Origin: Clostridia bacterium
GTDB taxonomy: Bacteria > Bacillota > Clostridia > Oscillospirales > Acutalibacteraceae
NCBI GenBank assembly: GCA_030532035.1
Contig: JAUNLX010000004.1
Span: forward strand, 46,111 to 110,110
Direction of reading: 5' to 3'
Length of the DNA: 64,000 nucleotides
Shown here: positions 8,710 through 17,022 of the stretch, one piece after another
How positions within the stretch are numbered: position 1 is the first letter of the stretch
How the letters are laid out: every line of letters begins with the position of its first letter
The notes under the pieces: model-generated
Database searches by the model: none
What the model saw: only the letters and a program-made list of their open reading frames with translations
What the model was told of the DNA's origin: nothing
Program-made: the position numbers and the translations under genes

Positions 8710-8729
8710 ACCCCGTATTAAGACGGGGT
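8710..8729 (+). terminator. GC-rich hairpin between nth and the uracil permease gene
   Basis: The stem CCCCGT / ACGGGG (8711-8716 with 8723-8728) is followed by TATATATATA rather than a T run. It could be a weak terminator for nth or a leader element of the permease. No PyrR or purine-riboswitch consensus was recognised. Confidence 0.4.
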
Positions 8730-8757
8730 ATATATATAAAGAATTTAGGAGGAAATG

Positions 8758-10023
8758 ATGGCTAATAAAAAAATATACAATATAGAAGACAAAGTTCCAG
8801 CCTCTATGTTGTTGCCACTTAGTATTCAACATACTTTTGCAATGTTTGGGGCGTCTGTTTTGGTTCCGATTCTATTCGGCATAGATGTTGGCATTGTATT
8901 GTTGATGAACGGTATCGGCACATTGCTCTTTATATTAATTACAAAAGCTAAGGCTCCCGCATATTTGGGTTCCAGCTTTGCTTTCTTAGCTCCAGCTACA
9001 CTTATTATTAACCAGCAAGGCTTCAACTATGCGCAGGGAGGCTTTATTTTTGTCGGTCTTCTTGGCTGTATTTTAGCTGCTGTAATATATAAATTCGGCA
9101 CAAAGTGGATAGATGTTGTCTTGCCACCTGCTGCAATGGGCCCTGTGGTTGCTCTCATAGGTTTTGAACTTGCAAAAGCTACAGTAACTGGCGGTCGTAT
9201 CGGTGCAAATATAATGGTTGACAATCGCTCAACTGCAGACATTGTAATCTTCTTAGTTACTCTTTTAGTTGCAATTTTTGGTTCAGTTTTGTTCAGAAAA
9301 TTCTTCTCCACAATTCCAATTTTAATTGCAATTGTCGCAGGATATATAACTGCAATTGCTTTTAAAACAGTTGATTTTACTCCCGTCAAAGAAGCCGCTT
9401 TCTTTACCTTGCCTCATTTCCAACTCCCAAAGTTTTCAGTAGCTGCCTGTCTTACCATGCTTCCCGTTTTACTCGTAATTGCTGCTGAACATATAAGTCA
9501 TCAAGCTGTTACAAGCAATATAGTCGGTAAAGATTTGCTCAAAGATCCAGGATTACACAGAAGTATTTTTGCAGATAATTTTTCCACTGCTCTCTCCGGA
9601 CTTGTCGGAGGTGTGCCCACAACGACATATGGCGAAAATATTGGTGTTATGGCGGTTACTGGGGTATATAATGTAAAGGTAATAGGTGGAGCTGCTGTCA
9701 TTTCAATTTTAATGGCATTTGTAGGCCCTCTATCAGCTCTTATAAGTACGATTCCAGGCAATGTAATCGGAGGTGTAACATTCTTGCTATATGGTATGAT
9801 TGGCGCCTCTGGAATCAGACTTTTAGTAGATAAAAAGGTAGATTATTCAAAATCGAGAAATTTAATACTGACTTCCGTTATTTTTATAACTGGACTTTCT
9901 GGTCTTTCAATTAAAATCGGTGCAATTAATTTAAGCGGAATGGTTTTATCTGCTGTTGTCGCCGTTATCTTATCTCTAATATTCTTTATATTCCAGAAAT
10001 TACATTTAATGAATGAAGATTAA
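8758..10023 (+). CDS. uraA: uracil permease, NCS2 family
   Basis: A polytopic transporter of about 421 residues with roughly 12-14 hydrophobic segments. NCS2 landmarks include QHTFAMFGASVLVPIL near the N-terminus, AEHISHQ, and GGVPTTTYGENIG, where the Glu belongs to the nucleobase-binding site; this version is typical of UraA/PyrP uracil:H+ symporters rather than xanthine permeases. Two adjacent ATGs occur at 8755 and 8758. AGGAGG at 8747-8752 leaves only 2 bases to the first and 5 to the second, so 8758 is preferred. prfB follows after 16 bases and is probably co-transcribed. Confidence 0.92.
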   Translation: MANKKIYNIEDKVPASMLLPLSIQHTFAMFGASVLVPILFGIDVGIVLLMNGIGTLLFILITKAKAPAYLGSSFAFLAPATLIINQQGFNYAQGGFIFVGLLGCILAAVIYKFGTKWIDVVLPPAAMGPVVALIGFELAKATVTGGRIGANIMVDNRSTADIVIFLVTLLVAIFGSVLFRKFFSTIPILIAIVAGYITAIAFKTVDFTPVKEAAFFTLPHFQLPKFSVAACLTMLPVLLVIAAEHISHQAVTSNIVGKDLLKDPGLHRSIFADNFSTALSGLVGGVPTTTYGENIGVMAVTGVYNVKVIGGAAVISILMAFVGPLSALISTIPGNVIGGVTFLLYGMIGASGIRLLVDKKVDYSKSRNLILTSVIFITGLSGLSIKIGAINLSGMVLSAVVAVILSLIFFIFQKLHLMNED

Positions 10024-10039
10024 TAAATAGAGGAGTTTT

Positions 10040-11140
10040 ATGCTTCAAATCGAACAAATCAAATCTATGCTTGAAGACAATAAAAAGCCACTTGATGATT
10101 TATATTTGGCTCTTGATATTGAAAAAAGCAAAACCAAACTCGCACAATTACAAAAGCAAACCGCTGAAAATGACTTTTGGAACGATACAGAAAATTCAGC
10201 AAAAGTTTTAAAAGAAATTGGTCAATTTAAAAATAAAATTGAAGCTTATGAAGAACTAAAAACTTCATTTGATGATACACAGGCTTTAGTTGAATTGGTA
10301 GAAGAAGAAAATGATGAAAGTCTTTTAGAAGATGCTGAAAAAGCCTTGTCTGATTTTACCATTAAATTAAATCAACTTACTTTGACAACACTTTTCACTG
10401 GTGAATACGATAAGCTCAACGCAATTTTAACTTTTCATGCAGGTGCAGGTGGTACAGAAGCTCAAGATTGGGCGGAAATGCTTGTCAGAATGTATACCAT
10501 GTGGGGAGAAAAACATGGATATAAGATAAAGACACTTGATTTTCTTGAGGGCGATGCAGCTGGAATTAAATCTTGCACTTTGCTTGTCGAGGGAATGAAC
10601 GCCTACGGTTTCCTAAAAGGCGAAGCTGGAGTCCATCGTCTTGTTCGAGTATCCCCTTTTGATTCCTCGGGTAGACGACACACTTCTTTTTCTTCACTGG
10701 AAGTAATGCCAGAAATTGACGACACTATTGATGTGGAAATAAATCCCGACGACATTAGAATGGAGGTTTTCCGTTCTTCAGGTGCTGGCGGTCAAAAAGT
10801 TAATAAAACCTCTTCGGCTGTAAGACTCATTCATGAACCGACCGGAATCACAGTTTCCTGCCAGGTTGAGAGATCTCAACATCAAAATCGTGAAATGTGT
10901 ATGAAAATGCTCAAATCTAAGTTAATTGAGATAAAAGAAAGAGAGCATTTAGAAAAAATTGAAGACATAAAGGGTGTACAAAAAGAAATTGCTTGGGGCT
11001 CTCAAATTCGTTCCTATGTATTTATGCCCTACACTCTCGTCAAAGATCATCGCACAAACTTTGAAGCTGGTAATATAGACGCAGTAATGAATGGCGATTT
11101 AGATGGTTTTATCAAAGCTTATTTAGTAGAAAATCATTAA
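10040..11140 (+). CDS. prfB: peptide chain release factor 2
   Basis: Recognises UGA and UAA stop codons on the ribosome and triggers peptide release. The RF2 tripeptide SPF (VSPFDSSGRRHTSF) and the catalytic GGQ (SGAGGQKVNKTSSA) are present; the length of 366 residues matches the family. The gene is one continuous frame: at the usual +1 programmed frameshift site near codon 26 it reads CTT GAT (LALDIEKSK) instead of CTT TGA, so autoregulatory frameshifting is absent. It follows the uracil permease gene by 16 bases with GAGG as ribosome site. Confidence 0.97.
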   Translation: MLQIEQIKSMLEDNKKPLDDLYLALDIEKSKTKLAQLQKQTAENDFWNDTENSAKVLKEIGQFKNKIEAYEELKTSFDDTQALVELVEEENDESLLEDAEKALSDFTIKLNQLTLTTLFTGEYDKLNAILTFHAGAGGTEAQDWAEMLVRMYTMWGEKHGYKIKTLDFLEGDAAGIKSCTLLVEGMNAYGFLKGEAGVHRLVRVSPFDSSGRRHTSFSSLEVMPEIDDTIDVEINPDDIRMEVFRSSGAGGQKVNKTSSAVRLIHEPTGITVSCQVERSQHQNREMCMKMLKSKLIEIKEREHLEKIEDIKGVQKEIAWGSQIRSYVFMPYTLVKDHRTNFEAGNIDAVMNGDLDGFIKAYLVENH

Positions 11141-11153
11141 ATTTTAACTCTCT

Positions 11154-11180
11154 TAGCCCACACATTTTTTGTGTGGGCTA
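11154..11180 (+). terminator. hairpin after prfB
   Basis: AGCCCACAC / GTGTGGGCT form a perfect 9-bp stem around an A/T loop. Only a weak T stretch follows. Confidence 0.55.
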
Positions 11181-11220
11181 TCCGTTTACTTAGAGTTATC
11201 GCCGTTTACCAAAATTATGT

Positions 11221-11249
11221 TTGACTTGTTTTTAAAGTATTGATATAAT
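11221..11249 (+). promoter_or_regulatory. promoter of the rpsF-ssb-rpsR operon
   Basis: TTGACT (11221-11226), a 17-base spacer and TATAAT (11244-11249) form a near-perfect vegetative promoter 66 bases upstream of the rpsF start. Confidence 0.85.
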
Positions 11250-11265
11250 CTGTCTTGTTATAAAT

Positions 11266-11305
11266 TCCTTGCTCTTGAAAAGTCAAGAGCCAAAGACCGA
11301 AAGGA
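11266..11305 (+). promoter_or_regulatory. rpsF leader, S6:S18-binding type RNA motif
   Basis: An 8-bp hairpin GCTCTTGA-AAAG-TCAAGAGC (11271-11290) is enclosed by an outer helix TCCTT / AAGGA (11266-11270 with 11301-11305) that includes the Shine-Dalgarno sequence. The 3' internal loop holds CCG at 11297-11299. A bulged CCG and a sequestered ribosome site are features of the known rpsF leader through which the S6:S18 pair represses its own operon. Assignment is by structure only. Confidence 0.65.
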
Positions 11306-11314
11306 GGTATTACG

Positions 11315-11602
11315 GTGGAAGAAAGAAAGTATGAAGCCATGCTCGTTTTTTCTGTCAAAGATGGGGAGGAAAAGGCAACAGCCTTAGCTGATAAATTCAA
11401 AGAACTCATCGAAAAAAACGGAAAAATCGAAAACTATGACGTTTGGGGCAAAAGAAAGCTTGCATATCTTATCAATGATGAACCCGAGGGTTTCTATGTT
11501 TTGATAAATTATACAGCTAAGCCCGACTTCCCTGTTGAATTTGAGAGAAATCTTAAAATCACAGAAGGCGTTTTGCGATTCCTAAATATCGTTGAAGAAT
11601 AA
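11315..11602 (+). CDS. rpsF: 30S ribosomal protein S6
   Basis: A 95-residue S6 protein that binds the 16S rRNA platform with S18. The sequence MEERKYEAMLVFS, the WGKRKLAY segment and the C-terminal RFLNIVEE are typical of clostridial S6. Translation starts at GTG (11315), 7 bases after AAAGGAGGT. It is first in the conserved rpsF-ssb-rpsR operon. The ribosome site lies inside a leader helix that probably gives feedback control by S6:S18. Confidence 0.96.
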   Translation: MEERKYEAMLVFSVKDGEEKATALADKFKELIEKNGKIENYDVWGKRKLAYLINDEPEGFYVLINYTAKPDFPVEFERNLKITEGVLRFLNIVEE

Positions 11603-11613
11603 GGAGATATTAT

Positions 11614-12066
11614 ATGTTAAATTCGGCAATAATAATGGGTAGACTTGTTGCAGATCCAGAATTACGCACAACTCAAAATGGTGTGAGCGTAACTTCATTT
11701 GCGGTTGCAGTGCAAAGAAATTTTGCAAGTGCCAACGGAGAAAAGCAAACTGATTTTATAAATGTAGTTGCATGGAGAAACCAAGCCGAATTTGTGACGA
11801 AATATTTCAAAAAAGGTCAAATGATTGCTATCAGAGGCTCAATCCAAACCAGAAGATATGAAGATAAAGCGACTGGAGCAAAGAGAACGGCTTTTGAAAT
11901 TGTTGCAGGCGAGATAAGTTTTTGCGGTGGCAAATCTGAAAACGAGCCCAAGACTAATTATTCAAATCCTGAATACAATCAAGCTCCTCCAGCTTCAAAC
12001 AATATGGACGATTTCTCAAATAATGATTTTGCAACACTTGACGAAGATGAAGATTTACCATTTTAA
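11614..12066 (+). CDS. ssb: single-stranded DNA-binding protein
   Basis: A 150-residue SSB with an N-terminal OB fold (about 1-105: MGRLVADPELRTTQNG, FINVVAWRNQAEF), a flexible Asn/Pro-rich linker and the acidic tail DEDEDLPF that binds partner proteins. It protects single-stranded DNA in replication and repair. It lies between rpsF and rpsR with short gaps and its own AAGGAGA site. Length and tail are standard, so this is the housekeeping copy. Confidence 0.97.
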   Translation: MLNSAIIMGRLVADPELRTTQNGVSVTSFAVAVQRNFASANGEKQTDFINVVAWRNQAEFVTKYFKKGQMIAIRGSIQTRRYEDKATGAKRTAFEIVAGEISFCGGKSENEPKTNYSNPEYNQAPPASNNMDDFSNNDFATLDEDEDLPF

Positions 12067-12085
12067 TTATTAAAAGGAGAAATAA

Positions 12086-12325
12086 ATGGCATACGAAAAG
12101 AACAATTATCAGAGAAGATCTCGTAAAAAGGTATGTGCATTTTGTGTTGAAAAAGCGGAATCGATTGACTATAAAGATGTAGCAAAACTCAAGAAATTTA
12201 CATCAGACAGAGCAAAAATCTTACCCAGAAGAGTTACAGGAACTTGTGCTCATCATCAAAGAATGCTCACAAATGCAATCAAACGCGCCAGACATGTTGC
12301 ACTTTTATCATTCTCAAATGACTAA
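12086..12325 (+). CDS. rpsR: 30S ribosomal protein S18
   Basis: A 79-residue basic protein. [17 protein letters not shown] carries the Cys pair seen in zinc-type S18, and [14 protein letters not shown] is the invariant S18 core. It pairs with S6 on the platform of the small subunit. It is the last gene of the rpsF operon and is followed by a strong terminator. Confidence 0.97.
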   Translation: MAYEKNNYQRRSRKKVCAFCVEKAESIDYKDVAKLKKFTSDRAKILPRRVTGTCAHHQRMLTNAIKRARHVALLSFSND

Positions 12326-12331
12326 TAAATT

Positions 12332-12361
12332 AACCGGTTCATACGAACCGGTTTTATTTTT
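12332..12361 (+). terminator. rho-independent terminator of the rpsF operon
   Basis: AACCGGTTC-ATAC-GAACCGGTT is a perfect 9-bp stem followed by a T-rich tract. Confidence 0.9.
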
Positions 12362-12446
12362 ATATTTTTTTTAAAATCACTTGTACACTAAAAGATTTGC
12401 TCAGAATAGTTTCTTGTCTTAGATTGTCTTAAATCAAATAATTCAT

Positions 12447-12899
12447 TCAGAGCCTTTTTCTTAAGTTATTAAAAAATTCTTGCAGCAAAGTCACTATTTC
12501 GCTTTCAAAATATCCGCCAGAATAATTGACTTTATGATTTAATCCTGCGTCAAGGACATTTAGTTTCGAGCCAGTTGCTCCAAAGCGTTTATCTTTTGCA
12601 CCAAAATATAAATTTTCTATCCTTGCATTTACAATAGCTCCTGCACACATAGCACATGGTTCTAATGTAACATAGATGTCACAGTTTTCTAAGCGAAAAT
12701 TTGAAAGATTTTTGCAAGCTTCATTTATTGCGATCAATTCTGCATGCATAAGTGCATTTTTAGTTTGCTCTCGTTTATTATAACCAGAGCCTATTATTTT
12801 GTTGTCCTTTACAACCACAGCTCCAACGGGGACTTCGTCCTCTGCGTAAGCTTTTTTTGCAAGGTCAATTGCCTTTTGCATAAATTGTTCGTTGTACAT
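12447..12899 (-). CDS. tadA: tRNA-specific adenosine deaminase
   Basis: Deaminates A34 to inosine in tRNA-Arg(ACG), needed to read CGN codons. The zinc site is formed by HAE (ALMHAELIAINEA) and PCAMC (LEPCAMCAGAI); the length of about 150 residues is typical. The frame can be opened at a TTG (12905), but the ATG at 12899 (MYNEQFM) agrees better with the family. No clear ribosome site is visible; the ATG lies 2 bases after the stop of the upstream CPBP gene, so translational coupling is likely. Confidence 0.95.
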   Translation of the reverse strand: MYNEQFMQKAIDLAKKAYAEDEVPVGAVVVKDNKIIGSGYNKREQTKNALMHAELIAINEACKNLSNFRLENCDIYVTLEPCAMCAGAIVNARIENLYFGAKDKRFGATGSKLNVLDAGLNHKVNYSGGYFESEIVTLLQEFFNNLRKRL

Positions 12900-12901
12900 A
12901 A

Positions 12902-13939
12902 TCAAAAATTAAAAGTTATACTCGACTTCATATTATATATCATCAAAAGAATTGCAATAAATAAAATAGGATGTAAAAGATAAGTTTTCATAGCAAGTTT
13001 ACGATAGGAAGCCTTTAAGGACTTTGTTTTGCCTGGATTTTTAAGTGGTTTAAATTCTTTAGAATGTTTAGAGAGAACGACAAGAGAAATTATGGCACCA
13101 ATCATAATTGCAAAAACTAAAACTAAGAACAATGAGGTATATTTTTCTTCGGGCATTCTCTGAGATACAACACTCATTAAAACTGAATATGCATTATTGC
13201 AAAAATGTATTGCTATTCCTGTCCAAATAGATTCAGTTTGTATAACTACATAACTCATAAATATACCTAGCAAAGTTGCAAAGATAAATTGAACAAAATT
13301 CATATGCATTAATCCAAAGACAACTGAACTTGCGATAATGGCAAAGGTATCTCCATATTTTCTGAGCCATTGCAACAAAACGCCCCTGATGGCAAATTCT
13401 TCAATTACCGCTGGAACAACAGCCGTTCCAAACAATTCAAACAAAATCATGGATGCACCAGATAAATTTTGTTCTCCTGTGGGCGCTTGAGCGACAATTC
13501 CAAAAGGCTTGAGCCACATCGTTATCAAAGTAGTCGCATAATTGGATATAAAAATAACGGCAAAACCTATTATAATTATAAAGGGAAGTAAATTTAACGG
13601 TGGTTTTTTTTCAAAAACTCTAAGAACAGTTCTGTCTTTTCGTCCCGTTATCAGAAAAAGGACAAAAAAGGGAACTAATATCATAAGTAAAGACATTATG
13701 ACTGTAAATGATGTTCGAAAATAATAATTATTTTTATACAAATCTATAATGGCTTCATTTCCAGCAGCAAAATAACCGATTAGTTCACTTGCTAAGATAT
13801 ATGCGAAAATCGTAAGGCCTGTAGCAAGAGCAAATTTTTTGAGCGGAGACTGCCTAAATTGAAGCGGTTCATTGTTTTTGTTTGAATTTTCATTATAAAT
13901 ATCCGAGCGGATATTTCCATAAGAATAATTTTTTTGCAT
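12902..13939 (-). CDS. CPBP-family intramembrane metalloprotease (CAAX/Abi type)
   Basis: A membrane protein of about 345 residues with some eight hydrophobic segments. The family motifs are EExxxR (VIEEFAIRG) and FxxxH (VVFGLMHMN), which form the glutamyl protease site of CPBP proteins. A polar N-terminus of some 40 residues precedes the first membrane segment. Bacterial members process exported peptides or act in bacteriocin self-immunity; the role here is unknown. The ATG at 13939 is preferred over an upstream TTG at 13963. It lies directly before tadA. Confidence 0.88.
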   Translation of the reverse strand: MQKNYSYGNIRSDIYNENSNKNNEPLQFRQSPLKKFALATGLTIFAYILASELIGYFAAGNEAIIDLYKNNYYFRTSFTVIMSLLMILVPFFVLFLITGRKDRTVLRVFEKKPPLNLLPFIIIIGFAVIFISNYATTLITMWLKPFGIVAQAPTGEQNLSGASMILFELFGTAVVPAVIEEFAIRGVLLQWLRKYGDTFAIIASSVVFGLMHMNFVQFIFATLLGIFMSYVVIQTESIWTGIAIHFCNNAYSVLMSVVSQRMPEEKYTSLFLVLVFAIMIGAIISLVVLSKHSKEFKPLKNPGKTKSLKASYRKLAMKTYLLHPILFIAILLMIYNMKSSITFNF

Positions 13940-14138
13940 AGAAAAATAATACCATAATCCCAAATCTGTTTCAATTAACTTTGCCTTTTATAATATGTAA
14001 AAAACCAAAACTTTTTGCCGATAGTAACTGCTTTTTTAAAAAATTTATATTTGTAACCTTGTCACAGTACATACAAAAATAAACAAGTATAATACAAATG
14101 AAAATACAAATAAATTGGTTATTTGAAAGGAGTTAATT

Positions 14139-14450
14139 ATGGCAACATTACATTTAACAAAAGATAATTTCAAAGAAAAAGTTTTAGAATCTGATAAAAC
14201 GGTATTGGTAGATTTCTGGGCAGATTGGTGTAATCCATGTAAAATGATGGCTCCCGTTTTTGAAGAAGCATCAAACGAATACGAAGACGCTGTTTTCGGA
14301 AAAGTTAATGTAGATGAAGAAAGCGATTTAGCAAGAGAATACAGAGTTATGAATATACCTACCATTATGGCTTTCAAAAATGGAGAACTTGTTGATAAAG
14401 TTATCGGCGTTCAACCCAAATCTGCAATCCTCGACTTAGCTAAAAGATAA
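14139..14450 (+). CDS. trxA: thioredoxin with a WCNPC active site
   Basis: A 103-residue thioredoxin fold. The redox motif is WADWCNPCKM, so Gly of the usual CGPC is replaced by Asn; the cis-Pro loop is NIPTIMAF. It reduces protein disulfides in the cytoplasm. It has its own AAAGGAG ribosome site and a strong terminator. A thioredoxin reductase homologue lies at 17023-17880. Overall similarity marks it as a genuine thioredoxin rather than a glutaredoxin. Confidence 0.95.
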   Translation: MATLHLTKDNFKEKVLESDKTVLVDFWADWCNPCKMMAPVFEEASNEYEDAVFGKVNVDEESDLAREYRVMNIPTIMAFKNGELVDKVIGVQPKSAILDLAKR

Positions 14451-14457
14451 ATTGAAA

Positions 14458-14491
14458 AAACCTGCGGCAACTGCTGCAGGTTTCTTTTTTA
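14458..14491 (+). terminator. terminator of trxA
   Basis: The stem CCTGCGGCA / TGCTGCAGG (one G-T pair) is followed by TTTCTTTTTT. It probably also serves the convergent Crp/Fnr gene. Confidence 0.85.
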
Positions 14492-15151
14492 TTTTTTTTG
14501 AGCTATCTCTAAAAGCTTTTGTTTTTTTAATATTGTTATTTTGCCTCTGCCAGTTTTAATTATCCCGTCTTTTTCAAACTCACCGAGCATGCGTGTAACG
14601 ACTTCTCTTGCACTTCCGATAAGTTGAGCTAAATTTTCTTGAGTAACTTTAGCTTCTCCGTCAACTTCAATCTGTAAAAGACTATCAGCAAGCCGAGTAT
14701 CAATTCCATAAAATAATATATTTTGAGTTGCATTCATAATTTCAGAAAACCTATTTGCCATAGTTTTATATGAAAAAATCTGTAACTCGTTATTTTTTTG
14801 CATTATTTGTCTGAACACTCGTGCACCAATGACCGTAATTTGCGTATCTTCTTCGGAAGAAACATAAATATCAAAAGAAACTTCGTCCATGATACAGGCC
14901 GCAGACATAATGCAAAGTTCTCCTGGTTTTATAAAATATAAGGTATATTCTCTGCCCTGTGGAGATGTAAAGTACACTCGGAGCAGACCTGTTTTCACGA
15001 TGACTAAACCCAAACAGGTCTGTGAATTATTATGCAATATAGAATCTTTCGCATAATCTAAATTATACATATCTGACATAACTAAATTTTTTTCGTCCTC
15101 AGATAAATATTTCCAAAATTCCTGTTTTTCTAAAACTTCTCTGTTATTCAT
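14489..15151 (-). CDS. Crp/Fnr-family transcriptional regulator
   Basis: A 220-residue regulator. An N-terminal cyclic-nucleotide-binding-like beta barrel spans about 15-120 and a C-terminal winged helix about 150-215. The recognition helix SAREVVTRMLGEFEKDG keeps the Arg-Glu-x3-Arg pattern that CRP uses to read its operator. No Cys cluster typical of Fnr is present at the N-terminus, so oxygen sensing by an Fe-S cluster is unlikely; the effector is unknown. One base separates it from fbp upstream, so they form an operon. A CRP-like site at 4153 is a possible target. Confidence 0.9.
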   Translation of the reverse strand: MNNREVLEKQEFWKYLSEDEKNLVMSDMYNLDYAKDSILHNNSQTCLGLVIVKTGLLRVYFTSPQGREYTLYFIKPGELCIMSAACIMDEVSFDIYVSSEEDTQITVIGARVFRQIMQKNNELQIFSYKTMANRFSEIMNATQNILFYGIDTRLADSLLQIEVDGEAKVTQENLAQLIGSAREVVTRMLGEFEKDGIIKTGRGKITILKKQKLLEIAQKK

Positions 15152-15152
15152 A

Positions 15153-17021
15153 TCAAATTTGATTTCTATAAATTTCCAATAATTCTTTTAAATCCGCTAT
15201 CATTTCTTTTATATTCAAGCCTTTATCCGTATCTGAAATATATTGACGCCTGTCAAAATCTTGCACAATTTCTGTTTCAGACTCAACATCGGCATATTCA
15301 GACAGAACATTATCAATATCTGAAAATGGATGATGTTCCTTTATTTTCAGACAATGCGAGTTAGATATTAAGGTATAACCTGCAATTCCGGTAACCTTTT
15401 GATAAGCTTTACAAAAACCACCGTCTATAACCAACAATTTTCCGTTTGCTTTAACTGGGCTTTCTCCGGCTTTAGTGATTACTGGAGTATGTCCATTTAT
15501 TATATGTCCCCTATCATCATCTAAATCGAACTCTTTTAAGATTTTTCTACAGACCTCTTCTCTTTGGATATGTTTATAGTAGTGATTTCTCGGCTCATCA
15601 AAGTGAATTCCATTTTTAGACAAGTAAGTATTTTCAAAATTTCGAATTTCTCTGCCACAAACTGGCGATTCACTGCCCGACCAGAGATACCATATATAAT
15701 CAAGTAATTCTGGCGTTCTCTTATTAAATGCGAGCCTCACAATATTATCCCATTTATCGAGCAATTCTTTGCCTTTATATAATACTCCGTCAATTTCAAA
15801 TGAAGAAAATTCTCCATCTTCATTCATGGGTATACAGCCATGGAACAAGAGATTTCCGTTATATTTTTTATAAAGTGAACCCTTTTCCAAGAAAATTTTC
15901 ATATGCTCCTGTAAATTTTTACTATTTACAAAAGCCTTTTTTATATTCTGTAAAATATATTCTTCTTGCTCTGTCAATTTATATGGATTTTTTCTGTCGA
16001 CTGTCGGAAAATCTTTTGTATCGAGTTCATAAGTTTTGCCGTCTAACACAACAGTTCCATTATCAAAATCTACTTTTTCAAATATTAAGCGTCTTTGTAA
16101 ATTAAATTCAGGGTGAGATTTAATAATTTCTCCCTCTGTCTTCATAAGTATAACTCGTGCAGCTTTCAAAATAGGAGAAAGGCTTTCTTCAGCGGAATAT
16201 GTTGTATCTGCGAAAGTCTCAAATTCACGCAAACTTATTCCATATCCATTTTCAAACATCTCTAAATTATTATATTTTATATTATTATATAAAACTGCCG
16301 CAATGCAGGGAAGATTACCAGATGCCGCTCCCAGCCAGAGAATATCATGATTTCCCCACTCTACATCGTAGGAATGATATTCCTTTAATATATCCATAAT
16401 TTTATCGGCATGAGGACCTCTGTCATATACATCGCCCACAATATGAAGATGATCGACTGCAACTGTTTTTATGAGATTAGTTAAAGCTATTGCAAAATCA
16501 TGCTCTACATCATTTTCTAAAATAGAATCCACAATTTTGCCGTGGTATCTTGTACGGTCTATGTCTTCATCACTTTGAACATTGATAAGTTCGTCGATTA
16601 TAAAGGCAAAATCTGACGGCATAAAACTTCTAATTCTTTTTCTCGTATATTTTGATGATAAAAATCTTGCGAGTTTTATCATAGCCTCAAGATATTTTCT
16701 GAACTTCTCGTCGTCAATTTTTCCGTCTTTTACAAATTGTTCTTCTAAAACTTGTTCCGGATAATATATGAGCGTGCATAACTGCGACAATTCCTCATTT
16801 GAAAAATCGTCTTTCAACAATTTTTTGGTCTTTTCTCTGATAACACCTGAGCAATTTCTTAAAATATGGCTGAACATACCATATTCGCCATGAACATCTG
16901 ATAAAAAATGCTCTGTTCCCTTTGGTAAATTTAAGATTGTTTCTAAATTGATTATTTCAGATAAAACAGATTGTGTATCAGGATATTTGCTTGATAGCAG
17001 TTCATATACTCTTTCATTCAT
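15153..17021 (-). CDS. fbp: fructose-1,6-bisphosphatase, class III
   Basis: A large 622-residue enzyme of the Firmicute class III type (B. subtilis Fbp), with a calcineurin-like metallophosphatase core: FLSDVHGEYGMF near residue 40, VGDVYDRGPH near 195, WGNHDILWLG near 220 and NGHTPV near 500. It hydrolyses fructose 1,6-bisphosphate to fructose 6-phosphate in gluconeogenesis. The length fits the family. It sits between the thioredoxin reductase-like gene and the Crp/Fnr gene with 1-base gaps, so catabolite-type control by the neighbour is plausible. Confidence 0.96.
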   Translation of the reverse strand: MNERVYELLSSKYPDTQSVLSEIINLETILNLPKGTEHFLSDVHGEYGMFSHILRNCSGVIREKTKKLLKDDFSNEELSQLCTLIYYPEQVLEEQFVKDGKIDDEKFRKYLEAMIKLARFLSSKYTRKRIRSFMPSDFAFIIDELINVQSDEDIDRTRYHGKIVDSILENDVEHDFAIALTNLIKTVAVDHLHIVGDVYDRGPHADKIMDILKEYHSYDVEWGNHDILWLGAASGNLPCIAAVLYNNIKYNNLEMFENGYGISLREFETFADTTYSAEESLSPILKAARVILMKTEGEIIKSHPEFNLQRRLIFEKVDFDNGTVVLDGKTYELDTKDFPTVDRKNPYKLTEQEEYILQNIKKAFVNSKNLQEHMKIFLEKGSLYKKYNGNLLFHGCIPMNEDGEFSSFEIDGVLYKGKELLDKWDNIVRLAFNKRTPELLDYIWYLWSGSESPVCGREIRNFENTYLSKNGIHFDEPRNHYYKHIQREEVCRKILKEFDLDDDRGHIINGHTPVITKAGESPVKANGKLLVIDGGFCKAYQKVTGIAGYTLISNSHCLKIKEHHPFSDIDNVLSEYADVESETEIVQDFDRRQYISDTDKGLNIKEMIADLKELLEIYRNQI

Positions 17022-17022
17022 T

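Noticed and set aside
8704..8757. Purine or PyrR-type riboswitch ahead of the uracil permease
   Set aside because: The leader is too short and lacks the conserved core of either element; only a simple GC hairpin is present.
12902..13963. Bacteriocin immunity role of the CPBP protease
   Set aside because: No bacteriocin precursor, ABC exporter or processing peptidase is encoded nearby.
14051..14066. CRP-like site TGTAA-N5-TCACA upstream of trxA
   Set aside because: The spacing is one base short and the half-sites are imperfect; not convincing as an operator.
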